DNA of 64,000 nt from Runella limosa DSM 17973 (GCF_000482465.1 NZ_AXVJ01000063.1:1-64000), one strand, 5' to 3'; positions 34,663 through 44,906 are shown, numbered from the stretch's first letter. The notes: generated by a model from the letters alone, not told the origin. Translations and numbers: made by a program.

Positions 34663-37092
34663 ATGTTTCGTTTTACACTACTTTTATTGCTTTGCGGGGC
34701 TACACACGCCCTTTTTGCCCAAACCATCTCTGGACGCGTTACGGATGAAGTCGGAAAAGGCGTTGAATTTGCCACCGTTACACTCCTAAAAGCCAATGAT
34801 TCTACCCTCGTCAAAGGCGAAATAACAGATGCTCAAGGGGATTTTTCGTTTGAAAAAATCGCTTTTGGCCGTTTTTTTGTTCGGGTCAGTCAACTTAGCT
34901 ATGCTACTTTCAGCAGCCCCGTTTTTGTACTCAACTCCGAAACACCTTCTATTCATTTGCGTTCGCTTGCTCTAACCCAAGCCGCGCAAAACCTCAACGA
35001 AGTCACGGTACGCAGCACCAAACCCTTTATCGAACGGCAACTTGATAAAACAATTGTCAATGTCGAAAACAGCATCGTCAGCGCAGGTAGCAATGCCCTC
35101 GAAGTGCTTGAACGCTCGCCTGGAGTGGTTATTGACCAAAATGACAACCTCAGCCTCAAAGGCAAGCAGGGTGTTGTAGTGATGATAAATGGTAAACCAT
35201 CCGTTATTTCTAACCAAGACCTTGCCAATTACCTGAGAGGCTTACCAGCCAATACCCTCGAAAAAATTGAAATCATCACCAATCCATCGGCCAAATACGA
35301 CGCCGCTGGCAACGCGGGTATTCTCAACTTAGTCCTCAAAAAAGACCAAAGCCTAGGCACAAACGGCACACTGAGCTTGTCGTACGGGCAAGGCGTATAT
35401 GCAAAAACGACCGAAGGCGTGACATTCAACCACCGCAACAAAAAACTCAACCTCTACGGAAATTATAATTACTCCTACCGAAAAGGCTTCAGCCACCTCC
35501 GCCTCGACCGTCAATTTTACAAAAACTCAACTTTAGAAGGTGTTTTTGACCAAGATAATTTCATTCGTTTTCCCTTCAAAACGCACACGGCCCGCCTTGG
35601 TCTTGACTATGCTATTTCGTCCAAAACGATTATGGGAGCGCTCGTTACAGGCTTGGACAATCGCTTTAATCCCGTCGGGAATACCACGACACGTGTCTTG
35701 GATGGTCAACGAAATTTCCTCCGAAACGACTTGAATACCAATGATTCTAAAGACAAATTGCAAAACTACGCGGCCAACCTCAACCTCAAGCATAGTTTCG
35801 ATACCAAAGGCCATGAGTTAAGCATAGACGCCGACTATGTGCATTACCAAAACACCTCTGACCAACGTTTTGACACCGATTTTTTGGATGGCTTGGGGCA
35901 AAAAGTGCTACCAACCGCTATTTTAACGGGCGACATCGCGGGTTCTTTAGACATCAAATCGCTCAAATTTGATTACACCCGTCCACTCAAACAAAAAGCA
36001 AAATTAGAATTGGGAGCGAAAAGCAGCTTTGTTCGCGCCGACAATGACCTCAAATACTACAACCTTAGCGACGGGAAACCTGTGTTTGACCCTAGGCAAA
36101 GCAATCATTTTATTTACAACGAAAACATCAACGCTGGCTACGTCAACTTTGCCAAAGAGCTGAATAAAATCAATTTTCAGTTGGGTTTACGAGTCGAACA
36201 AACCCGCCTAAATGGACATCAAATTGCTACTCAAGCGCAGTTTGATACGTCTTATACGCGGCTCTTTCCCAGTGCTTTTATCAACTATAAACACTCCAAA
36301 ACCCACCATTGGGGACTTTCACTGAGTCGTCGTATCGACCGCCCAAGCTACAAGCAGCTCAATCCGTTTAAGTTTTTTATCAATAACAGCACCTACAGCG
36401 AAGGAAACCCCTACTTACAACCTCAGTTTACGTACTCTCTCGAACTGTCGCACACCTACAAAGACCAAATCACGACGACTCTTTCGTACAGCAAGACGTT
36501 CAATAACATCACTGAGGTTATCGTCCCTGCTGATGGAGAAGAAAAAATCACCATTCAAACCAACCGAAATCTAACCGAGTTTGAGTTTTGGGGAATCAAC
36601 GTTTCGGCGCCTATCCAAGTAACCAAGTGGTGGAATAGTGTCAACAACATCAATACTTATTACGGAAAATACACAGGTTTTACGGCCAATACACCGCTGC
36701 AAAATGGAAACTTCAACATTAACATCAACAGCAACAACAGCTTTACGCTTGGCAAAAAAGGCTACGTAGCAGAACTTACCGTCGTGTATCGTGCCCGCGA
36801 GATTTATGGATACATGGACGTGCTACCAACGGGACAAGTCTCTGTTGGAATTCAAAAAACTTTCTGGCAACGTAAAGGGACTTTAAAACTCAACGCCACC
36901 GACTTGCTTTACACCCAAATCGGGCGCGCTACAGTGACGTTCAATGATTACGTAGAAATATTTCGAGTAAACCGTGATACGCGCGTGGCCACGTTGTCTT
37001 TTTCGTATCGTTTTGGTAACAACAAAGTGACCCAGTCGCGCCGTAGAAATTCGGGCGTAGAGGACGAAAAACGCCGAGTAGGAGTTAGTTAA
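34663..37092 (+). CDS. TonB-dependent receptor-like outer-membrane beta-barrel protein
   Basis: 809 aa from ATG 34663; an upstream TTG is unlikely. Signal peptide (about 1-20, LLLLLCGATHALFAQ), carboxypeptidase-regulatory-like domain (ISGRVTDEVGKGVEFATVTLL, about 21-100), plug domain with LEVLERSPGVVIDQNDNLSLKGKQGV split by normal variation, then a C-terminal barrel of the OMP_b-brl_3 type from about residue 250. By family an outer-membrane transporter or export-linked barrel; the ligand is unknown. A TAnnTTTG -7 box at 34634-34641 lies upstream, with no -33 box at normal spacing. No SusD partner is present, so it is not a classical polysaccharide-utilisation receptor. Confidence 0.87.
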   Translation: MFRFTLLLLLCGATHALFAQTISGRVTDEVGKGVEFATVTLLKANDSTLVKGEITDAQGDFSFEKIAFGRFFVRVSQLSYATFSSPVFVLNSETPSIHLRSLALTQAAQNLNEVTVRSTKPFIERQLDKTIVNVENSIVSAGSNALEVLERSPGVVIDQNDNLSLKGKQGVVVMINGKPSVISNQDLANYLRGLPANTLEKIEIITNPSAKYDAAGNAGILNLVLKKDQSLGTNGTLSLSYGQGVYAKTTEGVTFNHRNKKLNLYGNYNYSYRKGFSHLRLDRQFYKNSTLEGVFDQDNFIRFPFKTHTARLGLDYAISSKTIMGALVTGLDNRFNPVGNTTTRVLDGQRNFLRNDLNTNDSKDKLQNYAANLNLKHSFDTKGHELSIDADYVHYQNTSDQRFDTDFLDGLGQKVLPTAILTGDIAGSLDIKSLKFDYTRPLKQKAKLELGAKSSFVRADNDLKYYNLSDGKPVFDPRQSNHFIYNENINAGYVNFAKELNKINFQLGLRVEQTRLNGHQIATQAQFDTSYTRLFPSAFINYKHSKTHHWGLSLSRRIDRPSYKQLNPFKFFINNSTYSEGNPYLQPQFTYSLELSHTYKDQITTTLSYSKTFNNITEVIVPADGEEKITIQTNRNLTEFEFWGINVSAPIQVTKWWNSVNNINTYYGKYTGFTANTPLQNGNFNININSNNSFTLGKKGYVAELTVVYRAREIYGYMDVLPTGQVSVGIQKTFWQRKGTLKLNATDLLYTQIGRATVTFNDYVEIFRVNRDTRVATLSFSYRFGNNKVTQSRRRNSGVEDEKRRVGVS

Positions 37093-37260
37093 CCCCCATT
37101 TAACATACTTTAACGAATCGGGTAAGCGTTCATTGATTCAAAATTCTGATGTTTGCACAAGGTTTCCAAACACCTATTAGCAGCCTTATTTTATCAAGAT
37201 TTTTAAATGAAATAGCCCATTCATGCAACGTTCCCCTGGCATTTTGCATCTTATTACAAA

Positions 37261-37716
37261 ATGAGCAGCATTATGACGGGGGAGCGATTTCATTTTGGGC
37301 ATTTGTTCAGGCGCGTTTCGCTGGGATTTCTCAGAGAACGCACCCAAGAACGTCCCAGTCAGCTCGTTCATCGGCTCTTTTTTTTATTGAATCAAGAAAA
37401 GCTCTACCTCTCTCCGCATTTTTCGCTCGACTCGCTGGCCCTTCGCCTCAACGTTACTCCGTCGCTGTTGTCCAAAGCGCTTCGCGAAACCATCGAACAA
37501 GATTTTTTGGAACTTATCAATTATTACCGCGTTCAGGAAGCCAAGAAAATTCTTGCCAATCCCAATAACATCGAAATCTGTCTTGAAAATATTTCGTCAC
37601 ACTTGGGGTATCTTTCGCACAGCAACTTCCTCAAAACCTTCTACCAACATACCCTTCTCACACCCGACGAATACCGCCAACAAATGAACTTGGTGTGCGG
37701 GCCGTTGGATTCTTAG
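37261..37716 (+). CDS. Short AraC-type DNA-binding protein
   Basis: 151 aa. The C-terminal about 100 residues form an AraC-type double helix-turn-helix (FSLDSLALRLNVTPSLLSKAL then LENISSHLGYLSHSNFLKTF and TPDEYRQQM). Full-length AraC-family regulators are usually near 290 aa, so the sensory domain is missing or the protein is a stand-alone binder. The frame stays open about 15 codons upstream without another ATG. It follows the outer-membrane barrel gene by 168 bp on the same strand. Target genes unknown. Confidence 0.75.
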   Translation: MSSIMTGERFHFGHLFRRVSLGFLRERTQERPSQLVHRLFFLLNQEKLYLSPHFSLDSLALRLNVTPSLLSKALRETIEQDFLELINYYRVQEAKKILANPNNIEICLENISSHLGYLSHSNFLKTFYQHTLLTPDEYRQQMNLVCGPLDS

Positions 37717-37755
37717 CTACTTGAAGTGGTTGTCAGAGATATTTTTTAAAAATAT

Positions 37756-37786
37756 TATGCTTGCATACTATTTTTTTCTACTTTTG
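37756..37786 (+). promoter_or_regulatory. Promoter of the fadN-like gene
   Basis: TATG (37756-37759, -33-like), 19-nt spacer, TACTTTTG (37779-37786, perfect TAnnTTTG -7 box), 44 bp before the ATG at 37831. It fits the Bacteroidota housekeeping promoter pattern. Confidence 0.5.
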
Positions 37787-37830
37787 GTTCACCAAAAATA
37801 TCTCATTCAACACATACTGATTTAGATACA

Positions 37831-40233
37831 ATGAACCGTAGCATTAAGAAAGTAGCCGTGTTAGGCTCAGGCATCATGGGGTCGCGTATTGCGTGCCACT
37901 TTGCCAACATCGGCGTAGAAGTATTGTTGTTAGACATTGTTCCCAAAGAACTCAACGCGGCCGAGCAAGCCAAAGGTTTGACGCTCGAACACCCTGCGGT
38001 TCGTAACCGTATTGTGAACGACGCGTTCCAAAATACTCTCAAAGCAAGCCCTGCGGCCTTGTACAGTGCCAAATTTGCGAGTCGGGTCAAACTTGGTAAT
38101 TTTGACGATAACCTCGCCGAAATCAAAAACTACGACTGGGTATTGGAAGCGATTGTGGAACGTTTGGACATAAAGCGGTCGTTGTTTGAAAAAGTAGATG
38201 CGCTTCGCAAACCTGGAACACTCATTACGTCAAACACATCGGGGATTCCGATTCATTTGATGTCGGAAGGCCGCAGCGATGATTTTCAGAAGCATTTTTG
38301 CGGAACGCACTTTTTTAACCCTCCTCGTTACCTCAAATTGTTTGAGGTGATTCCAGGCCCCCAAACCGACAAGTCTATCCTCGATTTCTTGATGCACTAC
38401 GGAGACTTGTATTTGGGCAAAACTACCGTACTGTGTAAAGATACCCCTGGCTTTATTGCCAACCGTCTCGGGATTCATGCCCTTGTAGAAACGATTCGCG
38501 TGGCGGCCGAAATGGGCCTCACGGTCGAAGAAGTCGATAAATTGACGGGTCCCGTGGTAGGTCGCCCCAAATCAGGTACGTTCCGTTTGTCGGATGTGGT
38601 AGGTTTGGATACGACCGTCAACGTTTGTAATAACCTCGTCCAGATGCAACACGACGAGTCGAGAGCCGCCTTTGAACTTCCGCCGATTATGGCAAAGCTG
38701 ATGGAAAACAAGTGGTTGGGCGATAAAACTGGCCAAGGTTTCTACAAAAAATCAAAAGACGAAAAAGGAAAAACGCTCATTTTGGCGCTTGACTTAAACA
38801 CGTTGGAATACAAGCCATCGGTGAAAGTGAAGTTTGAAACCCTTGAAAAGACCAAGGCCATCGACGACCTCAAAAAACGTTTTGGCATTTTACTCAAAGG
38901 CACCGACAAAGCGGGTGAGTTTTACCGTCGTACGTTTGCCAGTGGCTTCCGCTATGCTTCTAACCGCATTCCCGAAATTTCGGATGAGCTTTACCGCATC
39001 GACCAAGCCATTTGCGCGGGTTTTGGCTGGGAAATGGGACTTTTTACAACTTGGGATGCCATTGGAGTTAAAAACATGGTAGGCATCATGGAGTCGCTTC
39101 AGCTCAATCCTGCCCCGTGGGTATATGAAATGCTGGAAGCAGGGAATGAAACGTTCTATAAAGTTCAGGATGGAAAAAAATTGTACTACGACATTCCTTC
39201 CAAATCGTACAAAATCATTCCAGGCCAAGAGTCGTTTATCATTCTTGAAAATAAATCACAGAATATCATCTGGAAAAACGCTGGAGCGTCGATTTACGAC
39301 CTCGGCGACGGCATTGCAGGCGTAGAATTCCATTCAAAAATGAACACCTTCGGTGCCGAGGTAGTCGAAGGGCTTAATCGCGCGTATGCCATTGCCGAAA
39401 AAGATTTCCGTGGCTTGGTCGTCGGAAATGACTCTAACGAAGCTTTCTCAGCAGGAGCCAACTTGGCCATGTTGTTTATGTTTGCGATTGAGCAAGAATA
39501 CGACGAAATCAACCTCATGATTGCGCAATTCCAACAAACAATGATGCGCGCACGCTACTCGTCGATTCCTGTCGTAACGGCGGCTCACTCGTTGGCGCTC
39601 GGAGGTGGTTGCGAATTAAACCTACATTCCGACAAAGTCGTGGCTCACGCCGAAACGTATATGGGATTGGTAGAACTCGGCGTAGGATTGATTCCTGCAG
39701 GAGGTGGTACCAAAGAAATGGCGCTCCGTTGCTCAGACTTGTACCAAACAGGCGACCCTGAATTGAATATTCTCCAAACTGCTTTTATGAACATCGCACA
39801 AGCGAAGGTTTCGACCTCGGCGCAAGAGGCAGTGGAAATGAATTACATCAAAGCCGACCGCGACCAAATTGTGCTTAACCGAAGCCGCTTAATTGCCGAA
39901 GCCAAACAAGCAGCGGTAGATTTGGCGGAAAACGGTTACACGCAACCAAAACACCGCACCGACATCAAAGTACAGGGAAAAACAGGCTTGGCTTTGTTTA
40001 AAGCGGGAATTGGAAGTATGCGCATGGCGAATTACATCTCAGACCACGACGCCAAAATCGCCGATAAATTGGCCTACGTCATTTGCGGAGGCGACTTAAG
40101 TTATCCTCAAAACGTCACCGAGCAATACCTCCTCGACTTAGAGCGCGAAGCTTTCTTGTCATTAACAGGTGAGAAGAAAACGTTAGAACGTATTCAAGGA
40201 CTACTTACGGGTGGAAAACCTCCTCGGAATTAG
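37831..40233 (+). CDS. fadN: 3-hydroxyacyl-CoA dehydrogenase / enoyl-CoA hydratase, FadN type
   Basis: 800-aa fusion. The N-terminal NAD-binding 3-hydroxyacyl-CoA dehydrogenase has the GSGIMGSRIACHFANIG dinucleotide loop (about 12-28), SNTSGIPI, GTHFFNPPRYLKLFEV and DTPGFIANRLG; a second dehydrogenase helical region follows. The C-terminal crotonase part carries FSAGANLAMLF and ALGGGCELNLHSDKVVAHAET. The dehydrogenase-first order and length fit FadN of Gram-positive and Bacteroidota beta-oxidation rather than FadB. It oxidises fatty acyl-CoA intermediates in the cytoplasm. The usual thiolase and acyl-CoA dehydrogenase neighbours are absent here. Confidence 0.92.
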   Translation: MNRSIKKVAVLGSGIMGSRIACHFANIGVEVLLLDIVPKELNAAEQAKGLTLEHPAVRNRIVNDAFQNTLKASPAALYSAKFASRVKLGNFDDNLAEIKNYDWVLEAIVERLDIKRSLFEKVDALRKPGTLITSNTSGIPIHLMSEGRSDDFQKHFCGTHFFNPPRYLKLFEVIPGPQTDKSILDFLMHYGDLYLGKTTVLCKDTPGFIANRLGIHALVETIRVAAEMGLTVEEVDKLTGPVVGRPKSGTFRLSDVVGLDTTVNVCNNLVQMQHDESRAAFELPPIMAKLMENKWLGDKTGQGFYKKSKDEKGKTLILALDLNTLEYKPSVKVKFETLEKTKAIDDLKKRFGILLKGTDKAGEFYRRTFASGFRYASNRIPEISDELYRIDQAICAGFGWEMGLFTTWDAIGVKNMVGIMESLQLNPAPWVYEMLEAGNETFYKVQDGKKLYYDIPSKSYKIIPGQESFIILENKSQNIIWKNAGASIYDLGDGIAGVEFHSKMNTFGAEVVEGLNRAYAIAEKDFRGLVVGNDSNEAFSAGANLAMLFMFAIEQEYDEINLMIAQFQQTMMRARYSSIPVVTAAHSLALGGGCELNLHSDKVVAHAETYMGLVELGVGLIPAGGGTKEMALRCSDLYQTGDPELNILQTAFMNIAQAKVSTSAQEAVEMNYIKADRDQIVLNRSRLIAEAKQAAVDLAENGYTQPKHRTDIKVQGKTGLALFKAGIGSMRMANYISDHDAKIADKLAYVICGGDLSYPQNVTEQYLLDLEREAFLSLTGEKKTLERIQGLLTGGKPPRN

Positions 40234-40260
40234 TCGCTATATAGTCCTTGCCAACAAAAA

Positions 40261-40291
40261 GACCTTCCAAGTTTTTGAAACTTGGAAGGTC
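40261..40291. terminator. Bidirectional terminator between fadN and lolA
   Basis: Perfect 14-bp stem GACCTTCCAAGTTT (40261-40274) with its complement (40278-40291), 3-nt loop, between two convergent genes. The stem core resembles the hairpin at 9261-9318. Confidence 0.8.
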
Positions 40292-40314
40292 TATAAGACG
40301 AATTTTATTCTTGC

Positions 40315-40944
40315 TTATCGGAGGTCAATCACCTCTACTCCTTTGTATTTTGAAGCGTCAAAGGCAAACGACTTGTCATCCACTTTTACGTTAGGAACAA
40401 AACTATCTACCTTAAAACCAAGGCGTTGTCCGCTGCGTTGAAAGATTTTCCAGCTTTTTACTGACTTGTCTTTTTTATCTACTTTGATGTGTAGCTTGGC
40501 TACTTTCGAATCCTTCTTATCAGGCGTAAGCTCCACTACTTCATAGACCTTCCCTGCTTCAGTTACTTCTTCCAAGAAGGTGTATTTGTACCCTTTTTTG
40601 TAAATCGTATATACCTTCGTTGGGTCAATGTCCCCCGCTTCTTTCGGGTCGTAGTTATTAACAGTTGCTTCGTTGCTTTCTTTGATGTAGGTAGTCATGA
40701 TTTTTCCATCGTTGAAAATCTCTTGACCCGCCATTTTCAAACGAAACTTTGTTCCCTTCACGGTCGCATCCCCTTTTAGGGTTTCTTTCGTTCCCTCATT
40801 GATGTATGTAAACGCAACTTTGAACGATGTCATCGTCTTGTACTTATTGCTCATTGCATCCAAAATGGTCGCAGCGCGTTTGTCATTTTGAGCATTTGCG
40901 AAAAGGCTCCCCAAAAGAGCCATTGCAACTAGGGCTTTTCTCAT
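40315..40944 (-). CDS. LolA-like outer-membrane lipoprotein carrier
   Basis: 209 aa with a signal peptide (about 1-18, MRKALVAMALLGSLFANA) and the LolA/LolB-like half-barrel pattern: ILDAMSNKYKTMTSFKVAFTY near the start, FNDGKIMTTYIKESNEATV in the middle and VDDKSFAFDASKYKGVEVIDLR at the end. By family, a periplasmic chaperone taking lipoproteins from LolCDE to the outer membrane. It is downstream of ftsK by 167 bp on the same strand, an arrangement (ftsK-lolA) also found in other Gram-negative genomes. Confidence 0.88.
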   Translation of the reverse strand: MRKALVAMALLGSLFANAQNDKRAATILDAMSNKYKTMTSFKVAFTYINEGTKETLKGDATVKGTKFRLKMAGQEIFNDGKIMTTYIKESNEATVNNYDPKEAGDIDPTKVYTIYKKGYKYTFLEEVTEAGKVYEVVELTPDKKDSKVAKLHIKVDKKDKSVKSWKIFQRSGQRLGFKVDSFVPNVKVDDKSFAFDASKYKGVEVIDLR

Positions 40945-41111
40945 TTAATATCTGTTTTTGTTAAAGATGCTATATAGATGGCTTTCCAACGAAAACGTTT
41001 AAAACACACGCCTATATAACCAAACTTGATTGAGCAAAGTTACAACAAGTACCGAAGTGTTCAATATTTGTTGGTCGATAGAAGCCTAGCATCCGTCGAG
41101 ACAAAAAGGCA

Positions 41112-43637
41112 CTACCCCATGTTTTTGAGCATTTGTTCAAGCGTGGCGATGTCGGTTATCAACACCTCACGGGCTTTGCTGCCTTCAAATGGCCCTACAA
41201 TTCCTGCGGCTTCGAGTTGATCCATGATACGACCTGCGCGGTTATATCCTAGCTTCAGTTTTCGTTGAATCAGCGACGTACTTCCTTGTTGGCTTACGAC
41301 AATCACGCGTGCAGCATCATCGAACATCGGGTCGCGGTCGGCCAAATCAATCGTTTCTTTGCCTCCTTCATCGTCATCGCCGCTAAACTCTGGTAAATGA
41401 TAGGCCGAAGGATAGCCACGTTGGCTACCAATAAATTCACATACCTCATCAATCTCATCGGTATCGGCAAAGGCACACTGAAGACGAATCATGTCTGAGC
41501 CCGTTGAAAGCAGCATATCCCCCATCCCGACGAGCTGTTCGGCACCTCCCGTATCCAAAATTGTTCGTGAGTCAATTTTTGACGTAACCCTAAACGAAAG
41601 GCGAGCGGGAAAGTTGGCCTTAATCAACCCCGTAATGACGTTGACCGATGGGCGCTGCGTCGCCACCACCAAGTGAATACCGATGGCACGCGCCAACTGC
41701 GCCAAACGGGCAATTGGTTGTTCTACTTCTTTGCCCGCCGTCATCATCAAATCGGCTAACTCATCAATTACCAATACGATATAAGGCAAAAAACGGTGGC
41801 CTCGCTCAGGGCTCAACTGTCGCTGGATAAACTTAGCATTGTATTCTTTGATATTTCTCACACCCCCTTCTTTCAGCAAATTGTAACGGGTATCCATTTC
41901 AATACAAAGCGAGTTGAGGGTATAAACCACCTTTTTGGTATCCGTAATAATCGCCTCTTCGCTGTTGGGGAGTTTGGCCAAAAAGTGGCGTTCGATTTTA
42001 TTGAACAGCGTCAATTCTACCTTTTTAGGATCCACTAGCACAAACTTGAGCAAAGCAGGATGTTTTTTGTAAATCAACGAGGCCAAAAGCACGTTCAACC
42101 CCACTGATTTTCCTTGCCCCGTTGCCCCTGCCATCAGCAAGTGAGGCATTTTGGCCAAATCGGTGATAAAAAACTCGTTGGAGATTGTTTTCCCCAAAGC
42201 TACTGGCAAATCAAACGTACTTTCTTGGAATTTCTTACTCGCCAGCACCGACCGAATCGACACCATCTCGCGATTTTTGTTAGGCACTTCAATCCCAATC
42301 GTTCCTTTACCTGGCATAGGCGCAATGATACGAATCCCCAACGCCGCCAAACTCAGCGCAATATCGTCTTCAAGGCTTTTGATTTTAGAAATACGCACCC
42401 CCGCTTCTGGAATAATTTCGTACAAAGTCACCGTCGGCCCGATGGTCGCTTTGATACTTGCGATGCTGATTCCGTAATTAGCCAACGTTTCAACGATGCG
42501 GTCTTTGTTGGCTTCCAATTCCTCTGCCGTCACCTTTGATTGTCCTTCGCCACGGTTATGGAGCAAATCAAGCGTAGGATATTTATAATTGGCCAAGTCG
42601 AGGGTAGGGTCATACGGCCCGTGTAACTCCACCAATTCATCCGCTGCTTTGTCAGCATCGGAAAAAGGCACTACTGGAATCTTGGTCGTCGTACCCGAAA
42701 TTGGCGTATCATCTGTACTATCTTCTTTGGCTGCCACCACTTCGTCGGCATTTTCGACAATAAGGGTCAAGTTAGGGGCTGCTTTGGGCGTTTTAGAGGC
42801 TGAACCATTTGCCGTAAAATCAACCGTTTGCGCTTTTTCTTCAGGCTCATCTGCTGGTTTTGTTTCCACTTTCGGCGGAGTTGCAGGGGCAGGGCGTTCT
42901 TTTGGTACAGCGGCTTCCTCTTTCTCCTCCAACACTACCTCAAGGTCCACGGGTTGCACACGCTTTTTGATGGGGGTTTCAACCATTTCGGCAAATTCAT
43001 CAAAAGAAGAAATACCGTGAAAATAAATCATGATAATCCCTAACAAACCCAAAACAACAAACAAACCACCAAAACCAATGTATTTGTTGAGCAAGGCATT
43101 GATTTCGTAGCCTATGCCACCGCACAAAAAACTAAGCGAACCAGCCGTATCGGTCTGAAACACGAAGAAGCCAAAAAACAACCCAAGCCACATCAGGTAA
43201 ATCAATACCAACTGGGTAGTGCGCTGCAAAGGCAATAATTCACGTCCAAACGCGATTTTTACCCCTATTAAAAATAGGAGAAACGGTAATCCCAAAGCGG
43301 CGATTCCAAACCAGCGAAAAATAAAGAAGTGTGAAAGCAAGAGCCCAAAAAAGCCCATGATGTTTTCTGTTTCTTTGACCGATACCCGCATTTTGGTGGT
43401 AAAAGCCGAATCGACCACACTCTGGTCGGCCGCGCCTGTGAATAGGTACCAAATAAAAGCGCCAAAAATATAAAGCGATAAAAATAGCAATACCCAACCC
43501 CAAACTTTACGGCTACGGGGGCTTGGATTAAACGGAATTGTCATTTGTTTGCCTCGTCCGCTGGGTGGGTTAGGCGGGGGTGGCGTCGTCCTGCGATCTT
43601 GCTTCGACGAATTGGGAGGAATAACGTTTTTGGCCAT
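41112..43637 (-). CDS. ftsK: DNA translocase FtsK/SpoIIIE
   Basis: 841 aa from ATG 43637 (MAKNVIPPNSSKQ); the open frame continues 40 codons upstream but the extension is not FtsK-like. Four or five N-terminal transmembrane helices (about 45-220), an acidic/Pro-rich linker, then the RecA-like motor with Walker A GATGQGKS and Walker B LVIDELADL, RLAQLARAIGIHLVVATQRP, and a C-terminal gamma winged helix (GRIMDQLEAAGIVGPFEGSKAREVL) that reads polar DNA motifs. It pumps chromosome termini through the division septum. lolA follows. Confidence 0.95.
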   Translation of the reverse strand: MAKNVIPPNSSKQDRRTTPPPPNPPSGRGKQMTIPFNPSPRSRKVWGWVLLFLSLYIFGAFIWYLFTGAADQSVVDSAFTTKMRVSVKETENIMGFFGLLLSHFFIFRWFGIAALGLPFLLFLIGVKIAFGRELLPLQRTTQLVLIYLMWLGLFFGFFVFQTDTAGSLSFLCGGIGYEINALLNKYIGFGGLFVVLGLLGIIMIYFHGISSFDEFAEMVETPIKKRVQPVDLEVVLEEKEEAAVPKERPAPATPPKVETKPADEPEEKAQTVDFTANGSASKTPKAAPNLTLIVENADEVVAAKEDSTDDTPISGTTTKIPVVPFSDADKAADELVELHGPYDPTLDLANYKYPTLDLLHNRGEGQSKVTAEELEANKDRIVETLANYGISIASIKATIGPTVTLYEIIPEAGVRISKIKSLEDDIALSLAALGIRIIAPMPGKGTIGIEVPNKNREMVSIRSVLASKKFQESTFDLPVALGKTISNEFFITDLAKMPHLLMAGATGQGKSVGLNVLLASLIYKKHPALLKFVLVDPKKVELTLFNKIERHFLAKLPNSEEAIITDTKKVVYTLNSLCIEMDTRYNLLKEGGVRNIKEYNAKFIQRQLSPERGHRFLPYIVLVIDELADLMMTAGKEVEQPIARLAQLARAIGIHLVVATQRPSVNVITGLIKANFPARLSFRVTSKIDSRTILDTGGAEQLVGMGDMLLSTGSDMIRLQCAFADTDEIDEVCEFIGSQRGYPSAYHLPEFSGDDDEGGKETIDLADRDPMFDDAARVIVVSQQGSTSLIQRKLKLGYNRAGRIMDQLEAAGIVGPFEGSKAREVLITDIATLEQMLKNMG

Positions 43638-43808
43638 TAGATACTCGTTGTAGGGTTTCGTTACTAATTCTTTTCGAGTTACTACTTTATCAAAAAATGC
43701 TAACGAAGAATAGACACAGTTATTGAGACCGTAGAACAAAAGCGTTTTACAGTACACAACTCACTCAGTATGAAGGTGTGCTGACGCACAAATGGGGTAT
43801 GTGAAGCA

Positions 43809-44870
43809 CTAAACGAGGGATTGACAGATGCGCTTTGCCAAGGCGGGACCTTCGTAAATGAAGCCCGTATAAATTTGGACAAGACTCGCTCCTGCCTCCA
43901 ATTTTGCTTTTGCGTCTTCGGGAGAAGAAATCCCTCCTACTCCGATGACAGGAAAAGCCCGATTGGATTTTTCACAAAGATAACGAATTACCTCAGTAGA
44001 ACGATGCGTTAGGGGAGCACCACTTAGCCCGCCAGCCCCAATTTTTTTCACTAACTCGTCGTCTGTTTTCAAATCGGCGCGGCTAATGGTCGTGTTGGTG
44101 GCAATCACACCCGCTATTTGGGTCGTGGTGACTATTTCAATAATATCATCCAACTGGCTATCGGTCAAATCAGGCGCGATTTTCAACAGAATGGGCTTCG
44201 TCGTCAGTGATGAGTGATGAGTGATGAGTGATGAGGTGTGCGCAAGTTCGTTGGCTCTTTGTTTGAGTGCCGCCAAGATTTTCATCAACGGTTCTTTTTC
44301 TTGCAAATCACGCAAGCCTGGGGTATTGGGCGAACTCACGTTGACGACGAAATAATCAACGGTATCATATAGCGCATCAAAACTCTTCAAATAATCGTCG
44401 AGCGCGTTTTCGTTGGGGGTAAGTTTATTTTTACCGATATTTCCTCCAATCAAAATATTCGTTTTTCGCTTCCGAAGCCGCTGGGCAGCAGCGGCAGCGC
44501 CGTGGTTGTTGAAACCCATGCGATTGATGATAGCGTGGTCGGGTTTGAGGCGAAACAAACGGGGTTTATCGTTGCCATCTTGCGGTTTTGGGGTCACCGT
44601 CCCGATTTCCACAAAGCCAAAGCCCAAGCAGGCCAATTCATCCACCAATTCTGCATTTTTATCAAAACCCGCCGCCAGTCCTACAGGATTTTTAAACTTC
44701 AACCCAAACACTTCTCGCTCTAGCGAAGGATGTTCAAAATTGAATAATTGCCTTGAAATAAACGGAACGCCAGGAATTTGAAAGAAAAACTTGAGGGTTC
44801 CACAGATAAAATGATGCACTTTTTCGGCATCAAAACGGAAGAGAATCGGAAGAATGAGCCACTTATACAT
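43809..44870 (-). CDS. pyrD: Dihydroorotate dehydrogenase (quinone), class 2
   Basis: 353 aa from ATG 44870 ([21 protein letters not shown]), the normal class 2 start with a membrane-binding N-terminal helix. FMN and active-site motifs are [41 protein letters not shown] (serine base), LKIAPDLT and [12 protein letters not shown]. It oxidises dihydroorotate to orotate with quinone in pyrimidine synthesis at the inner membrane. Oddity: residues around [20 protein letters not shown] contain a short insertion encoded by four copies of a heptamer (44206-44233), in a surface loop before the FMN-binding LKIAPDLT strand. Confidence 0.95.
   Translation of the reverse strand: MYKWLILPILFRFDAEKVHHFICGTLKFFFQIPGVPFISRQLFNFEHPSLEREVFGLKFKNPVGLAAGFDKNAELVDELACLGFGFVEIGTVTPKPQDGNDKPRLFRLKPDHAIINRMGFNNHGAAAAAQRLRKRKTNILIGGNIGKNKLTPNENALDDYLKSFDALYDTVDYFVVNVSSPNTPGLRDLQEKEPLMKILAALKQRANELAHTSSLITHHSSLTTKPILLKIAPDLTDSQLDDIIEIVTTTQIAGVIATNTTISRADLKTDDELVKKIGAGGLSGAPLTHRSTEVIRYLCEKSNRAFPVIGVGGISSPEDAKAKLEAGASLVQIYTGFIYEGPALAKRICQSLV
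44206..44233. repeat. Heptanucleotide tandem repeat inside pyrD
   Basis: Four exact copies of AGTGATG. The 7-bp unit is not a multiple of three, so gain or loss of one unit would shift the pyrD reading frame. It encodes a Ser/His/Thr-rich loop. Confidence 0.85.
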
Positions 44871-44906
44871 GGCGACAAAGGTAATGAAAATCGACGTCTT
44901 GAAAGA

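Noticed and set aside
37149-37568. 139-codon frame overlapping the AraC-type gene
   Set aside because: Different frame over the clear helix-turn-helix coding sequence; no recognisable features.
40425-40440. Single TTGTCC motif inside the lolA-like gene considered as another operator
   Set aside because: No matching GGACAA half at the right distance and no second copy nearby.
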